This document shows, piece by piece, positions 38,743-49,163 of a stretch of DNA of 64,000 nucleotides. The translations under genes and the position numbers were made by a program. Under the pieces are notes generated by a model. The model ran no database searches. It had not been told where the DNA came from and saw only the letters and a program-made list of their open reading frames with translations. How positions within the stretch are numbered: position 1 is the first letter of the stretch; every line of letters starts with the position of its first letter. The stretch comes from Lelliottia wanjuensis (GTDB lineage Bacteria; Pseudomonadota; Gammaproteobacteria; Enterobacterales; Enterobacteriaceae). The DNA lies in the NCBI RefSeq assembly GCF_030238365.1, contig NZ_JASSOT010000054.1, positions 150,555 to 214,554 on the forward strand. The letters are read 5' to 3'.

Positions 38743-39531
38743 TTATTTCAGCGTACAATCCCCACACTGCTGCACATCCGGCAGGCGATAGCGCTGACAG
38801 CAGGTGCGACGCACCAGCAGCCCGTCGCGCGGTACCACGGTGCGGAACAGCGGGTTATCCTGACCATTTGAGAGCTGTTTGGCAAAGAAGCAGGACTGGC
38901 GCAGAGCGTCGACGGTCTCATCACCCAGCACCGCTTTCATCTCCGTCAGATACCAGTGAATCAAATACCCGGTATTACTCCAGATAAGCTTGCCGTTAAT
39001 CTCACCGGTCTCCTCCAGTGCATTCACCACCGGAATGAGTGCCTGCGTCACCAGCGTTTCCATCCGCTCCTGCGCGGACAGCACCGTGGCATTCCTGTCT
39101 TCATGCACGTCAATCCAGAAACAGGCGGCACGGCCGGTCTCATGAAATTCGACAAAGAAATGTTCCGGGGAAAGATCCAGCGCGGCATCCTGAGTTAACA
39201 GGGCAATCATCAGCGGCGGCACCATCAGGCCGATGTACCACTGCGCCCACAGGGAGAGCAACGGTTTGTTTTCACGCGCGAGATTTGGCTGGTTGCGATA
39301 GATATGATCGGAGTAGACCGCCAGCAAAGACTGCATTTCGGCCGGGCGACGCCACTGCGCCAGCGTCATGGCCTGGTGCGGATGCGCTTCATCCAGCTTG
39401 ATGAAATCCAGCAGGTAGGCGCGATGTTCGGCGATGGTTTCCCGTACGGAATCCGCAAGCGTCGTACGCCCGGCTGAGAGCGGGGCTCGCCAGAGGATAG
39501 GATCAACGATTTGCGCGGAACGTGTGGCCAT
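38743..39531 (-). CDS. fhuF: Ferric siderophore reductase FhuF
   Basis: 262 residues. The C-terminal 2Fe-2S ligands follow the FhuF pattern CC-x10-C-x2-C: Cys244, Cys245, Cys256, Cys259. Reduces ferric hydroxamate siderophores in the cytoplasm to release iron. A Fur box lies upstream. Confidence 0.93.
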   Translation of the reverse strand: MATRSAQIVDPILWRAPLSAGRTTLADSVRETIAEHRAYLLDFIKLDEAHPHQAMTLAQWRRPAEMQSLLAVYSDHIYRNQPNLARENKPLLSLWAQWYIGLMVPPLMIALLTQDAALDLSPEHFFVEFHETGRAACFWIDVHEDRNATVLSAQERMETLVTQALIPVVNALEETGEINGKLIWSNTGYLIHWYLTEMKAVLGDETVDALRQSCFFAKQLSNGQDNPLFRTVVPRDGLLVRRTCCQRYRLPDVQQCGDCTLK

Positions 39532-39556
39532 AGGGAACCAGGATAGGAATCTAAAT

Positions 39557-39575
39557 GATAATGATTGCCAATCCT
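39557..39575 (-). promoter_or_regulatory. Fur box of fhuF
   Basis: On the minus strand AGGATTGGCAATCATTATC matches 13 of 19 Fur consensus positions, with a perfect right half, 26 bases before the fhuF start. Confidence 0.65.
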
Positions 39576-39629
39576 AGCTATAGAGTAAACCGATCGCAAG
39601 CCTTTTGTCGGCAAAGCGAGATGCGGGGC

Positions 39630-40694
39630 TTATCCTGCCTGCAGCTCAGGGCTAAAGAGGATATTGTTGCGTCCCATGTGCTTGGCTTCGTACAGCGCTT
39701 TATCGGCTTTTTCGAGCGCCCCTTCGATATCTTCTGACTCATAAATCGCGATGCCGATACTGATGGTGACGTTCGTCGCCACGCTCTCATTAAACATATG
39801 GGGGATTTTCAGGTCGTAAACCTTCTGGCGAATGCGCTCTGCGGTCTGGCGCGCCTGATCGAGCGTGACGCTGGTCAGCAGCACCATAAACTCTTCCCCG
39901 CCAAAGCGGGCGACGATATCCCGGGAACGTACCGCGTCGCGGATCCCGGCGGAGACCCGAATCAGCGCCTGGTCGCCCATCATATGGCCGTAGTGATCGT
40001 TGTAGGCTTTGAAATGGTCGATATCGAGCAGCAGGACGAAGTGCTCGCCCTGTTCCAGCGTCGGGAGGTTCTCCAGGCGGTTCTGCAGGCCGCGGCGGTT
40101 ATACAGACCGGTCAGCGGGTCCATCATACTCAGATCGTTCAGCGTTTCTCGCTCCTCAAGCAGCCGATAGAGCAGGTCCTGGGCAAAGCGGTCGTTACGT
40201 TTTTGAATGACGTGATGGATCGCAATCCCAATCATCGGCAGGGCGAGAGAGTAGACGATGCGCGGCCAGTGTTCAGGAGGGCTAAACCACAGACAAACGA
40301 GAAACGTCGGCAGAGAATGAATGGTAAAGGCTTTGATATCACTCGCAAATGCCAGCGAGCCAATAAACAACACGCTCAACAACGCCACCAGAAGAAAGGT
40401 GAACGGATCCTGCGTGATATGCATAAATTTCCAGGCAATATGCCAGGCCCAGATGCCACCAAAGATGAGTGAAATCAGCGGAATATTGATCTGTCGGGTT
40501 TTGTTTTTCCAGTGCCAGATGAGTAGCGACAGGCTGAGTGTGAAAATGAGTGCGACGGGCAGGGTGAGCGTATGCACGGTGTACAGCGGATTCAGCACAG
40601 TGAAAAGCGCTGACACGGTGTTCAGGAACAAAAATAAACGTAAAGATAACTGATATTTCTTGTGACGTAATGAACGCCAGGATTGTGCTGTCAT
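39630..40694 (-). CDS. Membrane-bound GGDEF diguanylate cyclase
   Basis: 354 residues. About six N-terminal membrane helices (residues 15-165), then a GGDEF domain with active site FGGEEF and the RxxD inhibitory site (RSRD) five residues before it. Makes cyclic di-GMP from two GTP. Salmonella has a similar cyclase (STM4551) in the same place between fhuF and the yjjZ-like gene. Signal sensed by the membrane part unknown. Confidence 0.9.
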   Translation of the reverse strand: MTAQSWRSLRHKKYQLSLRLFLFLNTVSALFTVLNPLYTVHTLTLPVALIFTLSLSLLIWHWKNKTRQINIPLISLIFGGIWAWHIAWKFMHITQDPFTFLLVALLSVLFIGSLAFASDIKAFTIHSLPTFLVCLWFSPPEHWPRIVYSLALPMIGIAIHHVIQKRNDRFAQDLLYRLLEERETLNDLSMMDPLTGLYNRRGLQNRLENLPTLEQGEHFVLLLDIDHFKAYNDHYGHMMGDQALIRVSAGIRDAVRSRDIVARFGGEEFMVLLTSVTLDQARQTAERIRQKVYDLKIPHMFNESVATNVTISIGIAIYESEDIEGALEKADKALYEAKHMGRNNILFSPELQAG

Positions 40695-40912
40695 GTCGGT
40701 ATTTTTTTAGTAATGCTGAATTAAATCAAACTAATGGCTGCCGATGTGAGTCAAAAACTGCGAAATTATCAGGGGCTAAATTATCAGAAAATTATTATAA
40801 ATAGTTAACAGGTGTGCAATTTATCACCTTACACATTTCCTGTCATTACGGGAAAGGTAAAGGTTGACGGATTGTGTTGGCCAGTGCTGACAAATGAGAA
40901 AACCTATCATAT

Positions 40913-40931
40913 GATATTGGTTATCATTATC
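40913..40931. promoter_or_regulatory. Fur box of yjjZ
   Basis: GATATTGGTTATCATTATC matches 16 of 19 positions of the Fur consensus, 18 bases upstream of the yjjZ ATG; a strong site. Confidence 0.82.
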
Positions 40932-40949
40932 TCATTGAGAGAGAAAAAC

Positions 40950-41180
40950 ATGTTGAGCAAGGCGCTGGGAAGTGGATGGGGTGTGCTGCTGCCGGGGATC
41001 GTTATTGCCGGGCTGACATTCGCCGATCTCTCATTGGATGTCTGGAAAGCGATTATTGTCTCGGGTCTTTTGGTCACATCAGGAATGATCTGGCACAAAC
41101 AGCTACGACATTTCGTCTTGCTGCCATCATGCGTTGCGTTAATCAGTGGAATGCTGGTGATAATGATGAGTTTGAAATAA
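40950..41180 (+). CDS. yjjZ: DUF1435 inner membrane protein YjjZ
   Basis: 76 residues from the ATG at 40950 (GAGAGAGAA upstream). Three hydrophobic segments: WGVLLPGIVIAGLTFADL, WKAIIVSGLLVTSGMIW and FVLLPSCVALISGMLVIMM. Family DUF1435, function unknown; E. coli yjjZ is iron-repressed through Fur and a strong Fur box is present here. Confidence 0.85.
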   Translation: MLSKALGSGWGVLLPGIVIAGLTFADLSLDVWKAIIVSGLLVTSGMIWHKQLRHFVLLPSCVALISGMLVIMMSLK

Positions 41181-41221
41181 CAGGGAGAAGCAGAGAGAAA
41201 TCAGGGAGGAGATAAGATAAG

Positions 41222-41308
41222 TGGTGCGAAGAGGGGGACTTGAACCCCCACGTCCGTAAGAACACTAACACCTGAAGCTAGCGCGTCTACCAATTCCGCC
41301 ACCTTCGC
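41222..41308 (-). tRNA. leuV: tRNA-Leu(CAG), third of three
   Basis: 87 nt with encoded CCA; anticodon CAG in TTCAGGT context, long variable arm of a class II tRNA. Acceptor stem GCGAAGG pairs fully with TCTTCGC (one G-U). Confidence 0.96.
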
Positions 41309-41341
41309 ACTGTTATCTTATTCTTTTTGATATCGCCTCGT

Positions 41342-41428
41342 TGGTGCGAGGGGGGGGACTTGAACCCCCACGTCCGTAAAGACACTAACACCTGAAGCTA
41401 GCGCGTCTACCAATTCCGCCACCGTCGC
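41342..41428 (-). tRNA. leuP: tRNA-Leu(CAG), second of three
   Basis: 87 nt with CCA, nearly identical to its neighbours. Acceptor stem GCGACGG against CCCTCGC leaves a C5-C68 mismatch. Confidence 0.96.
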
Positions 41429-41457
41429 CCGGGGAGAACAATATCAAACATGGTTTG

Positions 41458-41544
41458 TGGTGCGAGGGGAGGGACTTGAACCCTCACGTCCGTAAAGACA
41501 CTAACACCTGAAGCTAGCGCGTCTACCAATTCCGCCACCGTCGC
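41458..41544 (-). tRNA. leuQ: tRNA-Leu(CAG), first of three
   Basis: 87 nt with CCA; promoter-proximal copy of the leuQPV operon as in E. coli. Same C5-C68 acceptor mismatch as the second copy; T-arm differs slightly (CCCTC / GAGGG type). Confidence 0.96.
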
Positions 41545-41585
41545 ATACCATCAATACTTAAAAAGTATCGCAACCACGGAGGCGC

Positions 41586-41613
41586 ATTCTAGATGTTTTC
41601 AGCTTTCCGTCAA
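41586..41613 (-). promoter_or_regulatory. leuQPV promoter with GC-rich discriminator
   Basis: On the minus strand TTGACG, a 16-base spacer and TAGAAT, followed at once by GCGCCTCC, the discriminator of stringently controlled tRNA/rRNA promoters, 40 bases before leuQ. Confidence 0.85.
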
Positions 41614-41700
41614 CAGATAATTGCCCAGGATGTTTTGATTGCTGCAAAAATGGGCATTTGTATCGCCCGGACCGTGATTCACAGCCGGGCGGACGGGAAA

Positions 41701-42729
41701 TTACTTCTTCGCCTGACGGGTCATCACCGTGCGGTAGACTTTAAAACGACCGGTCTGGGCCAGCACTTCGTGGAAGCCAAAAATCTCATCCAGCAGTTTT
41801 GGATAAGGCAGGAAGGCGTTGGCCACGATGCGCAGCTCACCGCCGCTGTTGAGGTGACGTACTGCGCCACGGATCAGCGTCTGTGCCGCTTCGAGGCTGG
41901 TTTCCATGCCGTCGTGGAACGGCGGGTTGGAGATAATGATATCGAAACGGCCCGTCACTTCAGAGAAGACGTTGCTGGCAAAGACTTCGCCTTCGAATTC
42001 ATTGGCCGCCAGGGTTGCACGACTCGCTTCCACGGCTGGCGCGCTCACGTCGCACAGGGTCAGGCGCACTTTCGGTGAGTGGCTGGCGAGCACGGCAGAC
42101 AACACGCCTGCGCCGCAGCCGACATCCAGCACTTTCCCTTTGGTGTGCGGAGTGAAAGTGGAGAGCAGCAGCTGGCTACCCAGATCCAGACCGTCGCGGC
42201 TAAAGACGCCAGGTAAGGTCTTGATGGTTAACCCTTCGAGCTGATATTCGCCCCAGGCTTTTTCGGCATCAAATTCCGGCTGTTTTTCCAGACGACCGTG
42301 ATACAAACCACAGCGGCGCGCGCTGTCGATTTTGTTCAGCGCCGCGTATTCCGCCAGCATCTGCTCTGCGCTACGCACGCCGCTGCGGTTTTCGCCGACG
42401 ACGAAAACATCACTGCCCACCGGCATCATCGACAGCAGGTTCATTAGCTGGAACTGGGCTTCAGGTTTGTTCTTCGGCCAGTAGTAGATCAGCGTATCGC
42501 AATCGGCGATATCGCTCTGCTCTGCGACCAGGCTGAAACGTGCGCGATCTTCCATCTGACGGCTCAAGACCTGCCAGTGGTGGAATTGCTGGGTATGGGC
42601 GCGGCTTGCGGCGCATTCGAAACGGGCAGGCAGATCGTCCTGCATATCTCCGGCAAACAGAATACGGCTTTCTTCGAAATCATCACTGTGACGCAGCAAG
42701 ACTTCACTTGCCGGGGTAAATGCAGACAT
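41701..42729 (-). CDS. rsmC: 16S rRNA m2G1207 methyltransferase RsmC
   Basis: 342 residues, as E. coli. Duplicated Rossmann methyltransferase: SAM motif [16 protein letters not shown] near 200 and catalytic NPPFHDG. Methylates G1207 of 16S rRNA in the 30S subunit. Divergent from holD. Confidence 0.95.
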   Translation of the reverse strand: MSAFTPASEVLLRHSDDFEESRILFAGDMQDDLPARFECAASRAHTQQFHHWQVLSRQMEDRARFSLVAEQSDIADCDTLIYYWPKNKPEAQFQLMNLLSMMPVGSDVFVVGENRSGVRSAEQMLAEYAALNKIDSARRCGLYHGRLEKQPEFDAEKAWGEYQLEGLTIKTLPGVFSRDGLDLGSQLLLSTFTPHTKGKVLDVGCGAGVLSAVLASHSPKVRLTLCDVSAPAVEASRATLAANEFEGEVFASNVFSEVTGRFDIIISNPPFHDGMETSLEAAQTLIRGAVRHLNSGGELRIVANAFLPYPKLLDEIFGFHEVLAQTGRFKVYRTVMTRQAKK

Positions 42730-42831
42730 GAATTGTTCCTCAATAAACTCAGCCGGGGATTATAGTAGTTTGTTGGCGGATATACGACGAATTTGCTATA
42801 TTTGCGCGCCTGACAGACAGGAGTTTTCCCT

Positions 42832-43245
42832 ATGACATCCCGACGTGACTGGCAGTTACAGCAGCTGGGTATTACCCAGTGGTCTCTGCGTCGCCCGACG
42901 GCGTTGCAGGGCGAAATCGCCATCTCTATTCCGGCACACGTTCGTCTGGTCATGGTGGCCGAAGAACTTCCTGCACTCACTGACACGCTGGTCAGCGACG
43001 TTCTGCGCACCTTAAAAGTGAGCGCAGATCAGGTGTTACAGCTGACGCCCGATCGCGTGGCGATGCTGCCGCCGGAGAGCCGCTGCAACAGCTGGCGGCT
43101 GGGCGTAACGGAGGAGACTCCCCTTGAGGGCGGTCAACTTCGCACGGCCGCACTGGAAGAATTGAAAGCAAACCCAAAGGCGCGAAGCGCGCTATGGCAA
43201 CAAATCTGCGAATATGAACACGATTTCTTCCCTCACGACGACTGA
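42832..43245 (+). CDS. holD: DNA polymerase III psi subunit HolD
   Basis: 137 residues, start MTSRRDWQLQQLGITQW as in E. coli HolD. Psi links chi (HolC) to the clamp loader tau/gamma complex. Overlaps rimI by 32 bases. Confidence 0.95.
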   Translation: MTSRRDWQLQQLGITQWSLRRPTALQGEIAISIPAHVRLVMVAEELPALTDTLVSDVLRTLKVSADQVLQLTPDRVAMLPPESRCNSWRLGVTEETPLEGGQLRTAALEELKANPKARSALWQQICEYEHDFFPHDD

Positions 43246-43657
43246 TCTCGCATCAGCGTTCGCGATTGAAACGCGCGCCCACGCTTTTCCGTGGAGCGAA
43301 AAAACATTTGCCAGCAATCAGGGTGAGCGCTATTTAAATTTCCGTCTGGATGTCGAGGGTGAAATGGCCGCGTTTGCCATTACCCAGGTCGTGCTGGACG
43401 AAGCGACGCTGTTTAACATCGCCGTCGATCCCGCGTATCAACGCCGGGGATTAGGCAGAGAACTGCTGGAATTTTTGATTCGCGAGCTGGAGACGCGTGA
43501 CGTCTTCACCCTGTGGCTGGAGGTTCGCGCCTCCAATACCGCCGCCATCGCACTCTACGAAAGCTTAGGTTTTAACGAGGCGACAATTCGCCGTAACTAC
43601 TACCCGACTGCCGAGGGACGCGAAGACGCCATCATCATGGCGCTACCGCTTGGATAA
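43214..43657 (+). CDS. rimI: Ribosomal protein S18 N-acetyltransferase RimI
   Basis: 147 residues, GNAT fold with acetyl-CoA loop QRRGLGREL and catalytic-region [14 protein letters not shown]. Acetylates the N-terminal Ala of S18. Begins inside holD and ends 17 bases before yjjG. Confidence 0.95.
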   Translation: MNTISSLTTTDLASAFAIETRAHAFPWSEKTFASNQGERYLNFRLDVEGEMAAFAITQVVLDEATLFNIAVDPAYQRRGLGRELLEFLIRELETRDVFTLWLEVRASNTAAIALYESLGFNEATIRRNYYPTAEGREDAIIMALPLG

Positions 43658-43674
43658 CGAATAAGGTTGTAACG

Positions 43675-44352
43675 ATGAAATGGGACTGGATTTTCTTTGA
43701 CGCCGACGAAACGCTGTTTACGTTCGATTCGTTTGGCGGCCTACAGCGGATGTTTTTAGACTACAGCGTCACCTTTACCGCAGAAGATTTTCAGGACTAT
43801 CAGGCGGTGAATAAGCCGCTTTGGGTGGATTACCAGAACGGTGCCATCTCGGCGTTACAGCTCCAGCATCAGCGTTTTCAGGGCTGGTCTGAGCGTCTGA
43901 ACGTCTCTCCCGGCGCGCTGAATGAGGCGTTTCTCAACGCGATGGCCGAGATTTGCGCGCCATTGCCAGGGGCGATTTCCCTGCTGAACGCGCTTAAAGG
44001 CAACGTGAAGCTTGGCATCATCACCAACGGCTTTACCGCTCTGCAGCAGATCCGCCTGGAACGCACGGGCCTGCGCGATCATTTCGATGCGCTGGTGATC
44101 TCCGAGCAGGTGGGCGTGCCCAAACCCGATCCGCGTATTTTTGACTATGCGCTGGAAAAAGCCGGTCATCCCGCTCGCGAGCGCGTGCTGATGGTCGGGG
44201 ACACCGCCGAGTCCGATATTCTGGGCGGGATGAAGTCCGGTCTGGCGACCTGCTGGCTGAACGCGCACGATCGCGCGCTGCCGGAAGGTATCGAACCGAC
44301 CTGGACCGTATCGTCATTGAACGAACTGGAGCAACTCCTGTGTAAACAATGA
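43675..44352 (+). CDS. yjjG: HAD-family nucleotidase YjjG
   Basis: 225 residues. HAD motifs: [10 protein letters not shown] (nucleophile Asp9 region), II GIITNG, III/IV KPDPRIF and [11 protein letters not shown]. coli YjjG dephosphorylates 5'-dUMP, dTMP and mutagenic pyrimidine nucleotides (house cleaning). Confidence 0.94.
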   Translation: MKWDWIFFDADETLFTFDSFGGLQRMFLDYSVTFTAEDFQDYQAVNKPLWVDYQNGAISALQLQHQRFQGWSERLNVSPGALNEAFLNAMAEICAPLPGAISLLNALKGNVKLGIITNGFTALQQIRLERTGLRDHFDALVISEQVGVPKPDPRIFDYALEKAGHPARERVLMVGDTAESDILGGMKSGLATCWLNAHDRALPEGIEPTWTVSSLNELEQLLCKQ

Positions 44353-44443
44353 TTGCCTGCCCCCCATTGATGGGTAAAATAGCCGCAATTTCGTATTCCA
44401 TGATGCGTGGCCTCTGGCCGCGCTTATATAAGAAGATTTGATT

Positions 44444-46033
44444 ATGACGTTGTCTCCTTATCTGCAAGAGGTGGCGAAGCGCCGTACTTTTGCCATTATT
44501 TCTCACCCGGATGCCGGTAAAACGACCATCACCGAAAAGGTGCTGTTATTCGGACAGGCGATTCAGACCGCCGGTACGGTAAAAGGCCGTGGCTCCAGCC
44601 AGCACGCGAAATCCGACTGGATGGAGATGGAAAAGCAGCGTGGTATCTCCATTACCACCTCCGTGATGCAGTTCCCGTATCACGACTGCCTGGTGAACCT
44701 GCTCGACACCCCGGGCCACGAAGACTTCTCCGAAGATACCTACCGTACCCTGACGGCGGTTGACTGCTGTCTGATGGTCATCGACGCCGCGAAGGGCGTT
44801 GAAGACAGGACCCGTAAGCTGATGGAAGTCACCCGTCTGCGCGATACGCCGATCCTGACCTTCATGAACAAACTCGACCGCGACATCCGCGATCCGATGG
44901 AAGTGATGGATGAAGTGGAGCGCGAGCTGAAAATCGCCTGTGCGCCAATCACCTGGCCGATCGGCTGCGGTAAGCTGTTCAAGGGCGTTTACCACCTCTA
45001 TAAAGATGAAGTGTACCTGTACCAGACCGGTAAAGGTCACACCATCCAGGAAGTACGCATCGTGAAAGGTCTGGACAACCCGGATCTGGACGTTGCCGTT
45101 GGCGAAGAGCTGGCCAATCAGCTGCGCGATGAGCTGGAGCTGGTCAAAGGCGCCTCTCACGAATTCGACAAAGAGCTGTTCCTGGCCGGGGAAATCACGC
45201 CGGTGTTCTTCGGTACTGCACTCGGTAACTTTGGTGTGGACCATATGCTCGACGGTCTGGTCGAGTGGGCGCCGCAGCCGATGCCGCGTAAAACCGACAC
45301 CCGTCTGGTGGAAGCCGCAGAAGATAAATTCACCGGTTTCGTCTTTAAGATTCAGGCCAACATGGACCCGAAACACCGCGACCGCGTGGCCTTCCTGCGT
45401 GTGGTTTCCGGTAAGTACGAGAAAGGCATGAAGCTGCGCCAGGTGCGCATCGGGAAAGACGTGGTCATTTCCGACGCGCTGACCTTCATGGCGGGCGACC
45501 GTTCGCACGTGGAAGAAGCGTATCCGGGCGACATCATCGGTCTGCACAACCACGGCACCATCCAGATCGGCGACACCTTCACCCAGGGTGAAATGATGAA
45601 GTTCACGGGTATCCCGAACTTCGCGCCGGAACTGTTCCGTCGTATTCGCCTGAAAGATCCGCTCAAGCAGAAACAGCTGCTGAAAGGTCTGGTCCAGCTC
45701 TCCGAAGAGGGCGCGGTGCAGGTCTTCCGCCCAATCGCCAACAACGATCTGATCGTCGGCGCGGTGGGTGTGCTGCAGTTTGACGTGGTGGTTGCGCGTC
45801 TGAAAAGCGAATACAACGTGGAAGCGATTTACGAATCCGTCAACGTGGCAACCGCGCGCTGGGTCGAGTGTTCTGACGTGAAGAAATTCGAAGAGTTCAA
45901 ACGTAAGAACGAAATCCAGCTGGCGCTGGATGGCGGCGATAACCTGACCTACATCGCCCCAACCATGGTCAACCTGAACCTGACGCAGGAACGTTATCCT
46001 GACGTGCAGTTCCGTAAAACTCGCGAGCACTAA
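44444..46033 (+). CDS. prfC: Peptide chain release factor 3
   Basis: 529 residues from the ATG at 44444, matching E. coli RF3 ([16 protein letters not shown] start); a TTG two codons earlier is ignored. GTPase motifs G1 [10 protein letters not shown]3 DTPGHEDF, G4 NKLDRD. RF3 releases RF1/RF2 from the ribosome after termination. Confidence 0.96.
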   Translation: MTLSPYLQEVAKRRTFAIISHPDAGKTTITEKVLLFGQAIQTAGTVKGRGSSQHAKSDWMEMEKQRGISITTSVMQFPYHDCLVNLLDTPGHEDFSEDTYRTLTAVDCCLMVIDAAKGVEDRTRKLMEVTRLRDTPILTFMNKLDRDIRDPMEVMDEVERELKIACAPITWPIGCGKLFKGVYHLYKDEVYLYQTGKGHTIQEVRIVKGLDNPDLDVAVGEELANQLRDELELVKGASHEFDKELFLAGEITPVFFGTALGNFGVDHMLDGLVEWAPQPMPRKTDTRLVEAAEDKFTGFVFKIQANMDPKHRDRVAFLRVVSGKYEKGMKLRQVRIGKDVVISDALTFMAGDRSHVEEAYPGDIIGLHNHGTIQIGDTFTQGEMMKFTGIPNFAPELFRRIRLKDPLKQKQLLKGLVQLSEEGAVQVFRPIANNDLIVGAVGVLQFDVVVARLKSEYNVEAIYESVNVATARWVECSDVKKFEEFKRKNEIQLALDGGDNLTYIAPTMVNLNLTQERYPDVQFRKTREH

Positions 46034-46042
46034 TCCCCTCTC

Positions 46043-46066
46043 AGAGCACGGCGTCTGCCGTGCTCT
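46043..46066 (+). terminator. prfC rho-independent terminator
   Basis: AGAGCACGGC / GCCGTGCTCT stem with GTCT loop followed by TCTT, ten bases after the prfC stop. Confidence 0.85.
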
Positions 46067-46176
46067 TCTTAAACTCCTGCTTTATTAATCCCTTGCGGAA
46101 TGTTCTTAATTCAACGCGTTTTCAGCGTAATTGCTCGTTTTTTCCCCGATTCTGAAAGCGGCTTTGTCAATGTGAT

Positions 46177-46183
46177 CTATATT
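46177..46183 (+). promoter_or_regulatory. Probable sigma-S -10 element of osmY
   Basis: CTATATT preceded by TGTGAT, in the position and context of the E. coli osmY stationary-phase promoter; leader of about 155 bases follows. Confidence 0.6.
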
Positions 46184-46337
46184 TAACTCAGTGTTTAACA
46201 CCGGGCGCGGATGATAGTTCTGTTCAATGCGTGTTCATGAGTCTCTCATCCCGACCCTGTGTTTATTCGCAAAATTAAAAACTAGTATGAAGGGATGTTT
46301 GACGCTCAACTTCCGAGCAAACTACAGGAATACATCG

Positions 46338-46943
46338 ATGAATATGACAAGCCTGAAGATTTCTAAAACTCTGTTAGCCGTTACGCTGAGTGGCCTTCTG
46401 GTCAGTGGTTCTGCACTTGCTGAAAACAGCGTGCAATCCACCGCGGATAGCGCAGGGCAAAAAATCGATAGCTCTATGAATAAAGTCGGTAATTTCATGG
46501 ATGACAGCTCTATCACAGCAAAAGTGAAAGCGGCTCTGGTGGATGATGAAAACATCAAGAGCACCGACATTTCCGTAAAAACTGATAAGAAAGTGGTCAC
46601 CCTGAGCGGCTTCGTTGAGAGCCAGGCGCAGGCAGAGCAGGCCGTTACCGTAGCGAAAGGCGTTGAAGGCGTCGCTTCCGTCAGTGACAAACTGCATGTG
46701 CGTGATGCCAAAGACGCGTCCGTGAAAGGTTATGCGGGTGACACAGCAACCACCAGTGAAATCAAAGCTAAACTATTAGCTGATGACATTGTGCCGTCAC
46801 GTAAAGTGAAGGTGGAAACCACTGATGGTGTGGTTCAGCTGTCCGGTACGGTTGATTCCCAGGCGCAGGTTGAACGCGCTGAAACTATCGCTAAAGCCGT
46901 CGATGGCGTTAAAAGCGTCAAAAACGATCTGAAAGCGAAATAA
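46338..46943 (+). CDS. osmY: Periplasmic osmotic/stationary-phase protein OsmY
   Basis: 201 residues, as E. coli, from the ATG at 46338 with AGGA upstream. Signal peptide ends at ALA-E (residue 28). Two BON domains, each with [10 protein letters not shown] or [10 protein letters not shown] core. Periplasmic chaperone-like protein, induced by osmotic stress and RpoS. Confidence 0.95.
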   Translation: MNMTSLKISKTLLAVTLSGLLVSGSALAENSVQSTADSAGQKIDSSMNKVGNFMDDSSITAKVKAALVDDENIKSTDISVKTDKKVVTLSGFVESQAQAEQAVTVAKGVEGVASVSDKLHVRDAKDASVKGYAGDTATTSEIKAKLLADDIVPSRKVKVETTDGVVQLSGTVDSQAQVERAETIAKAVDGVKSVKNDLKAK

Positions 46944-47026
46944 GAACGACTTTTGGACAAAACGCTTGTGAGCACCTGAGCGCTCACATATAGCGGCTGA
47001 CATTAACTATGGTTAAGGAGAGTTTT

Positions 47027-47188
47027 ATGTTTCGTTGGGGCATTATATTTCTGGTTATCGCGTTAATTGCCGCCGCTCTGGGCTTTGGTGGTCTGGCGGG
47101 TACAGCGGCCGGTGCGGCGAAAATTGTCTTCGTCGTCGGTATCATCCTGTTCCTGGTCAGCCTGTTTACCGGACGCCGTCGTCCCTAG
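47027..47188 (+). CDS. ytjA: DUF1328 small membrane protein YtjA
   Basis: 53 residues, nearly identical to E. coli YtjA. Two hydrophobic helices ([15 protein letters not shown] and [15 protein letters not shown]) and an RRRP tail. AAGGAG before the ATG. Downstream of osmY; function unknown. Confidence 0.93.
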
Positions 47189-47236
47189 CTAAGCGTAATC
47201 AGCCTGTCGGAAAGCAACGCCGACAACACCACACTC

Positions 47237-47263
47237 AAAGCCAGTCCTCGCGACTGGCTTTTT
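47237..47263 (+). terminator. ytjA terminator
   Basis: AAAGCCAGTC / GACTGGCTTT stem with CTCGC loop and trailing T residues. Confidence 0.85.
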
Positions 47264-47331
47264 CTGGTTTGAGTCATGGGGCAAGTTTGCGCTACTGTGT
47301 AATCATATAAAAACGAAAAACAGGTGCAGCA

Positions 47332-48384
47332 GTGGGCCAGAGAATTCCCGTTACGCTCGGCAATATTGCGCCGTTGGCGTTAAAACCTTTTCGCGTCGGA
47401 CGACTCGCACTGGTGTGCGAAGGCGGTGGGCAGCGCGGCATCTTCACCGCAGGGGTGCTGGATGAGTTCATGCGCGCGCAGTTTAACCCTTTCGATCTGT
47501 TTTTCGGCACCTCCGCCGGGGCGCAAAACCTCTCCGCCTACGTCTGTAACCAGCCCGGCTATGCGCGCAAAGTCATTATGCGCTACACCACCTCACGCGA
47601 TTTCTTCAATCCTCTGCGCTTTGTGCGCGGCGGAAATCTTATCGATCTCGACTGGCTGCTCGACTCCACCGCCAGCCAGATGCCGCTGGCAATGGACACC
47701 GCGTCTCGCCTGTTCGATACGGGCAAAGAGTTCTGGATGTGCGCCAGCCGGGGCGATGACTACACGCCGGGCTACTTCTCGCCGCAAAAAGAGAACTGGC
47801 TGGATATTCTGCGCGCCTCCAGCGCGATCCCCGGTTTCTACCGCACCGCCGCGGCGCTCGATGGGATCAACTATCTGGACGGCGGGATCAGCGATGCGGT
47901 GCCGGTTCAGGAAGCCGCGCGGCGCGGAGCACAAACCATCGTGGTGATCCGCACCGTGCCGTCGCAGATGTACTACACCCCGCAGTGGTTTAAGCGGATG
48001 GAAAAATGGCTGGGGGACAGCAGTCTGCAGCCGTTGGTCAACATCGCCAATTTGCATGAAACCAGCTACAGCGCGATGCAGCGCTTTATTGAAAAGCCGC
48101 CGGGCAAGCTGAAAATCTTCGAAATTTATCCGCCGAAACCCCTCAACAGCATGGCGTTGGGCAGCCGTATACCTGCGCTGCGTGATGACTACAAAACCGG
48201 GCGTTTGTGCGCGCGCTATTTCCTCGCGACCGTCGGCAAACTGCTGGCCGAGCGTCCGCCGATCCACCGGCATAAGCGCATCATCACGCCACCGGCGATT
48301 GTGGCCAACGACGCCCTGACAATGCCGCTGGTGAATGCCCCGCAGGCCAACGACACGACCTTTGACAATGAGGATCTGGCGTGA
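47332..48384 (+). CDS. yjjU: Patatin-like phospholipase YjjU
   Basis: 350 residues, GTG start. Patatin motifs: oxyanion GGGQRG (31-36), nucleophile Ser61 in GTSAG and catalytic Asp183 in DGG. Lipid acyl hydrolase by family; substrate unknown. The stop overlaps the yjjV start. Confidence 0.92.
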   Translation: MGQRIPVTLGNIAPLALKPFRVGRLALVCEGGGQRGIFTAGVLDEFMRAQFNPFDLFFGTSAGAQNLSAYVCNQPGYARKVIMRYTTSRDFFNPLRFVRGGNLIDLDWLLDSTASQMPLAMDTASRLFDTGKEFWMCASRGDDYTPGYFSPQKENWLDILRASSAIPGFYRTAAALDGINYLDGGISDAVPVQEAARRGAQTIVVIRTVPSQMYYTPQWFKRMEKWLGDSSLQPLVNIANLHETSYSAMQRFIEKPPGKLKIFEIYPPKPLNSMALGSRIPALRDDYKTGRLCARYFLATVGKLLAERPPIHRHKRIITPPAIVANDALTMPLVNAPQANDTTFDNEDLA

Positions 48385-49163
48385 CTTTCCGCTTTGTCGA
48401 CACCCACTGCCACTTCGATTTCCCGCCGTTTACCGGCCATGAAGCGCAAAGTATTCAGCAGGCGGCCAGGGCAGGTGTGCAGGCGATTATCGTGCCCGCC
48501 ATCGAAGCGGCGAATTTCGACCGGGTGCTCGATCTGGCCCGAACGCATTCCGCGCTCTACGCCGCGCTGGGCCTGCATCCGATTGTGATTGAAAAGCATC
48601 AGGATGCGCATCTGGATCAGCTTGAAAATTGCATTCGCACTGCCGGAGAAAAGCTGGTGGCGATAGGCGAGATCGGGCTCGATCTTTATCGCGAGGATCC
48701 GCATTTCGATCGCCAGCAGGCGCTGCTGGACGCGCAGCTTAAACTGGCGAAACGCCACGATCTGCCGGTGATCCTCCACTCGAGGCGCACCCACGACAAA
48801 CTGGCGATGCATCTCAAACGCGCCGATCTGCCGCGAACGGGCGTGGTGCACGGTTTTTCCGGCAGCCTGCAGCAGGCGCAGCGTTTCATTGAACTGGGCT
48901 ACAAAATCGGCGTCGGCGGGACGATTACCTATCCGCGCGCCAGCAAAACCCGTGACGTGATGGCGCAATTACCCCTTTCATCCCTGCTGCTGGAAACCGA
49001 CGCGCCGGATATGCCGCTGAACGGTTTTCAGGGCCAGCCCAACCGCCCGGAGCAGGCGGCGCGCGTCTTTACGACTTTATGTGAATTGCGTGAGGAAACC
49101 GCTGAAGCGATCGCTGATGCGCTGCTGCAAAACACCCACGATCTGTTTGGCATTACCCTATAG
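48381..49163 (+). CDS. yjjV: TatD-family metal-dependent hydrolase YjjV
   Basis: 260 residues; GTG start overlapping the yjjU stop (GTGA). TIM-barrel metal ligands: DTHCHFD at 7-13, GEIGLD near 94, HSRR near 131, VHGFSG near 156 and ETDAPDM near 205. Probable DNase or esterase. Confidence 0.93.
   Translation: MTFRFVDTHCHFDFPPFTGHEAQSIQQAARAGVQAIIVPAIEAANFDRVLDLARTHSALYAALGLHPIVIEKHQDAHLDQLENCIRTAGEKLVAIGEIGLDLYREDPHFDRQQALLDAQLKLAKRHDLPVILHSRRTHDKLAMHLKRADLPRTGVVHGFSGSLQQAQRFIELGYKIGVGGTITYPRASKTRDVMAQLPLSSLLLETDAPDMPLNGFQGQPNRPEQAARVFTTLCELREETAEAIADALLQNTHDLFGITL

Noticed and set aside
44546..46030. 494-codon frame opposite prfC
   Set aside because: prfC is certain; the antisense frame has no recognisable motif.
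46227..46337. Longer OsmY start
   Set aside because: The extension precedes the signal peptide and covers the leader after the sigma-S promoter.
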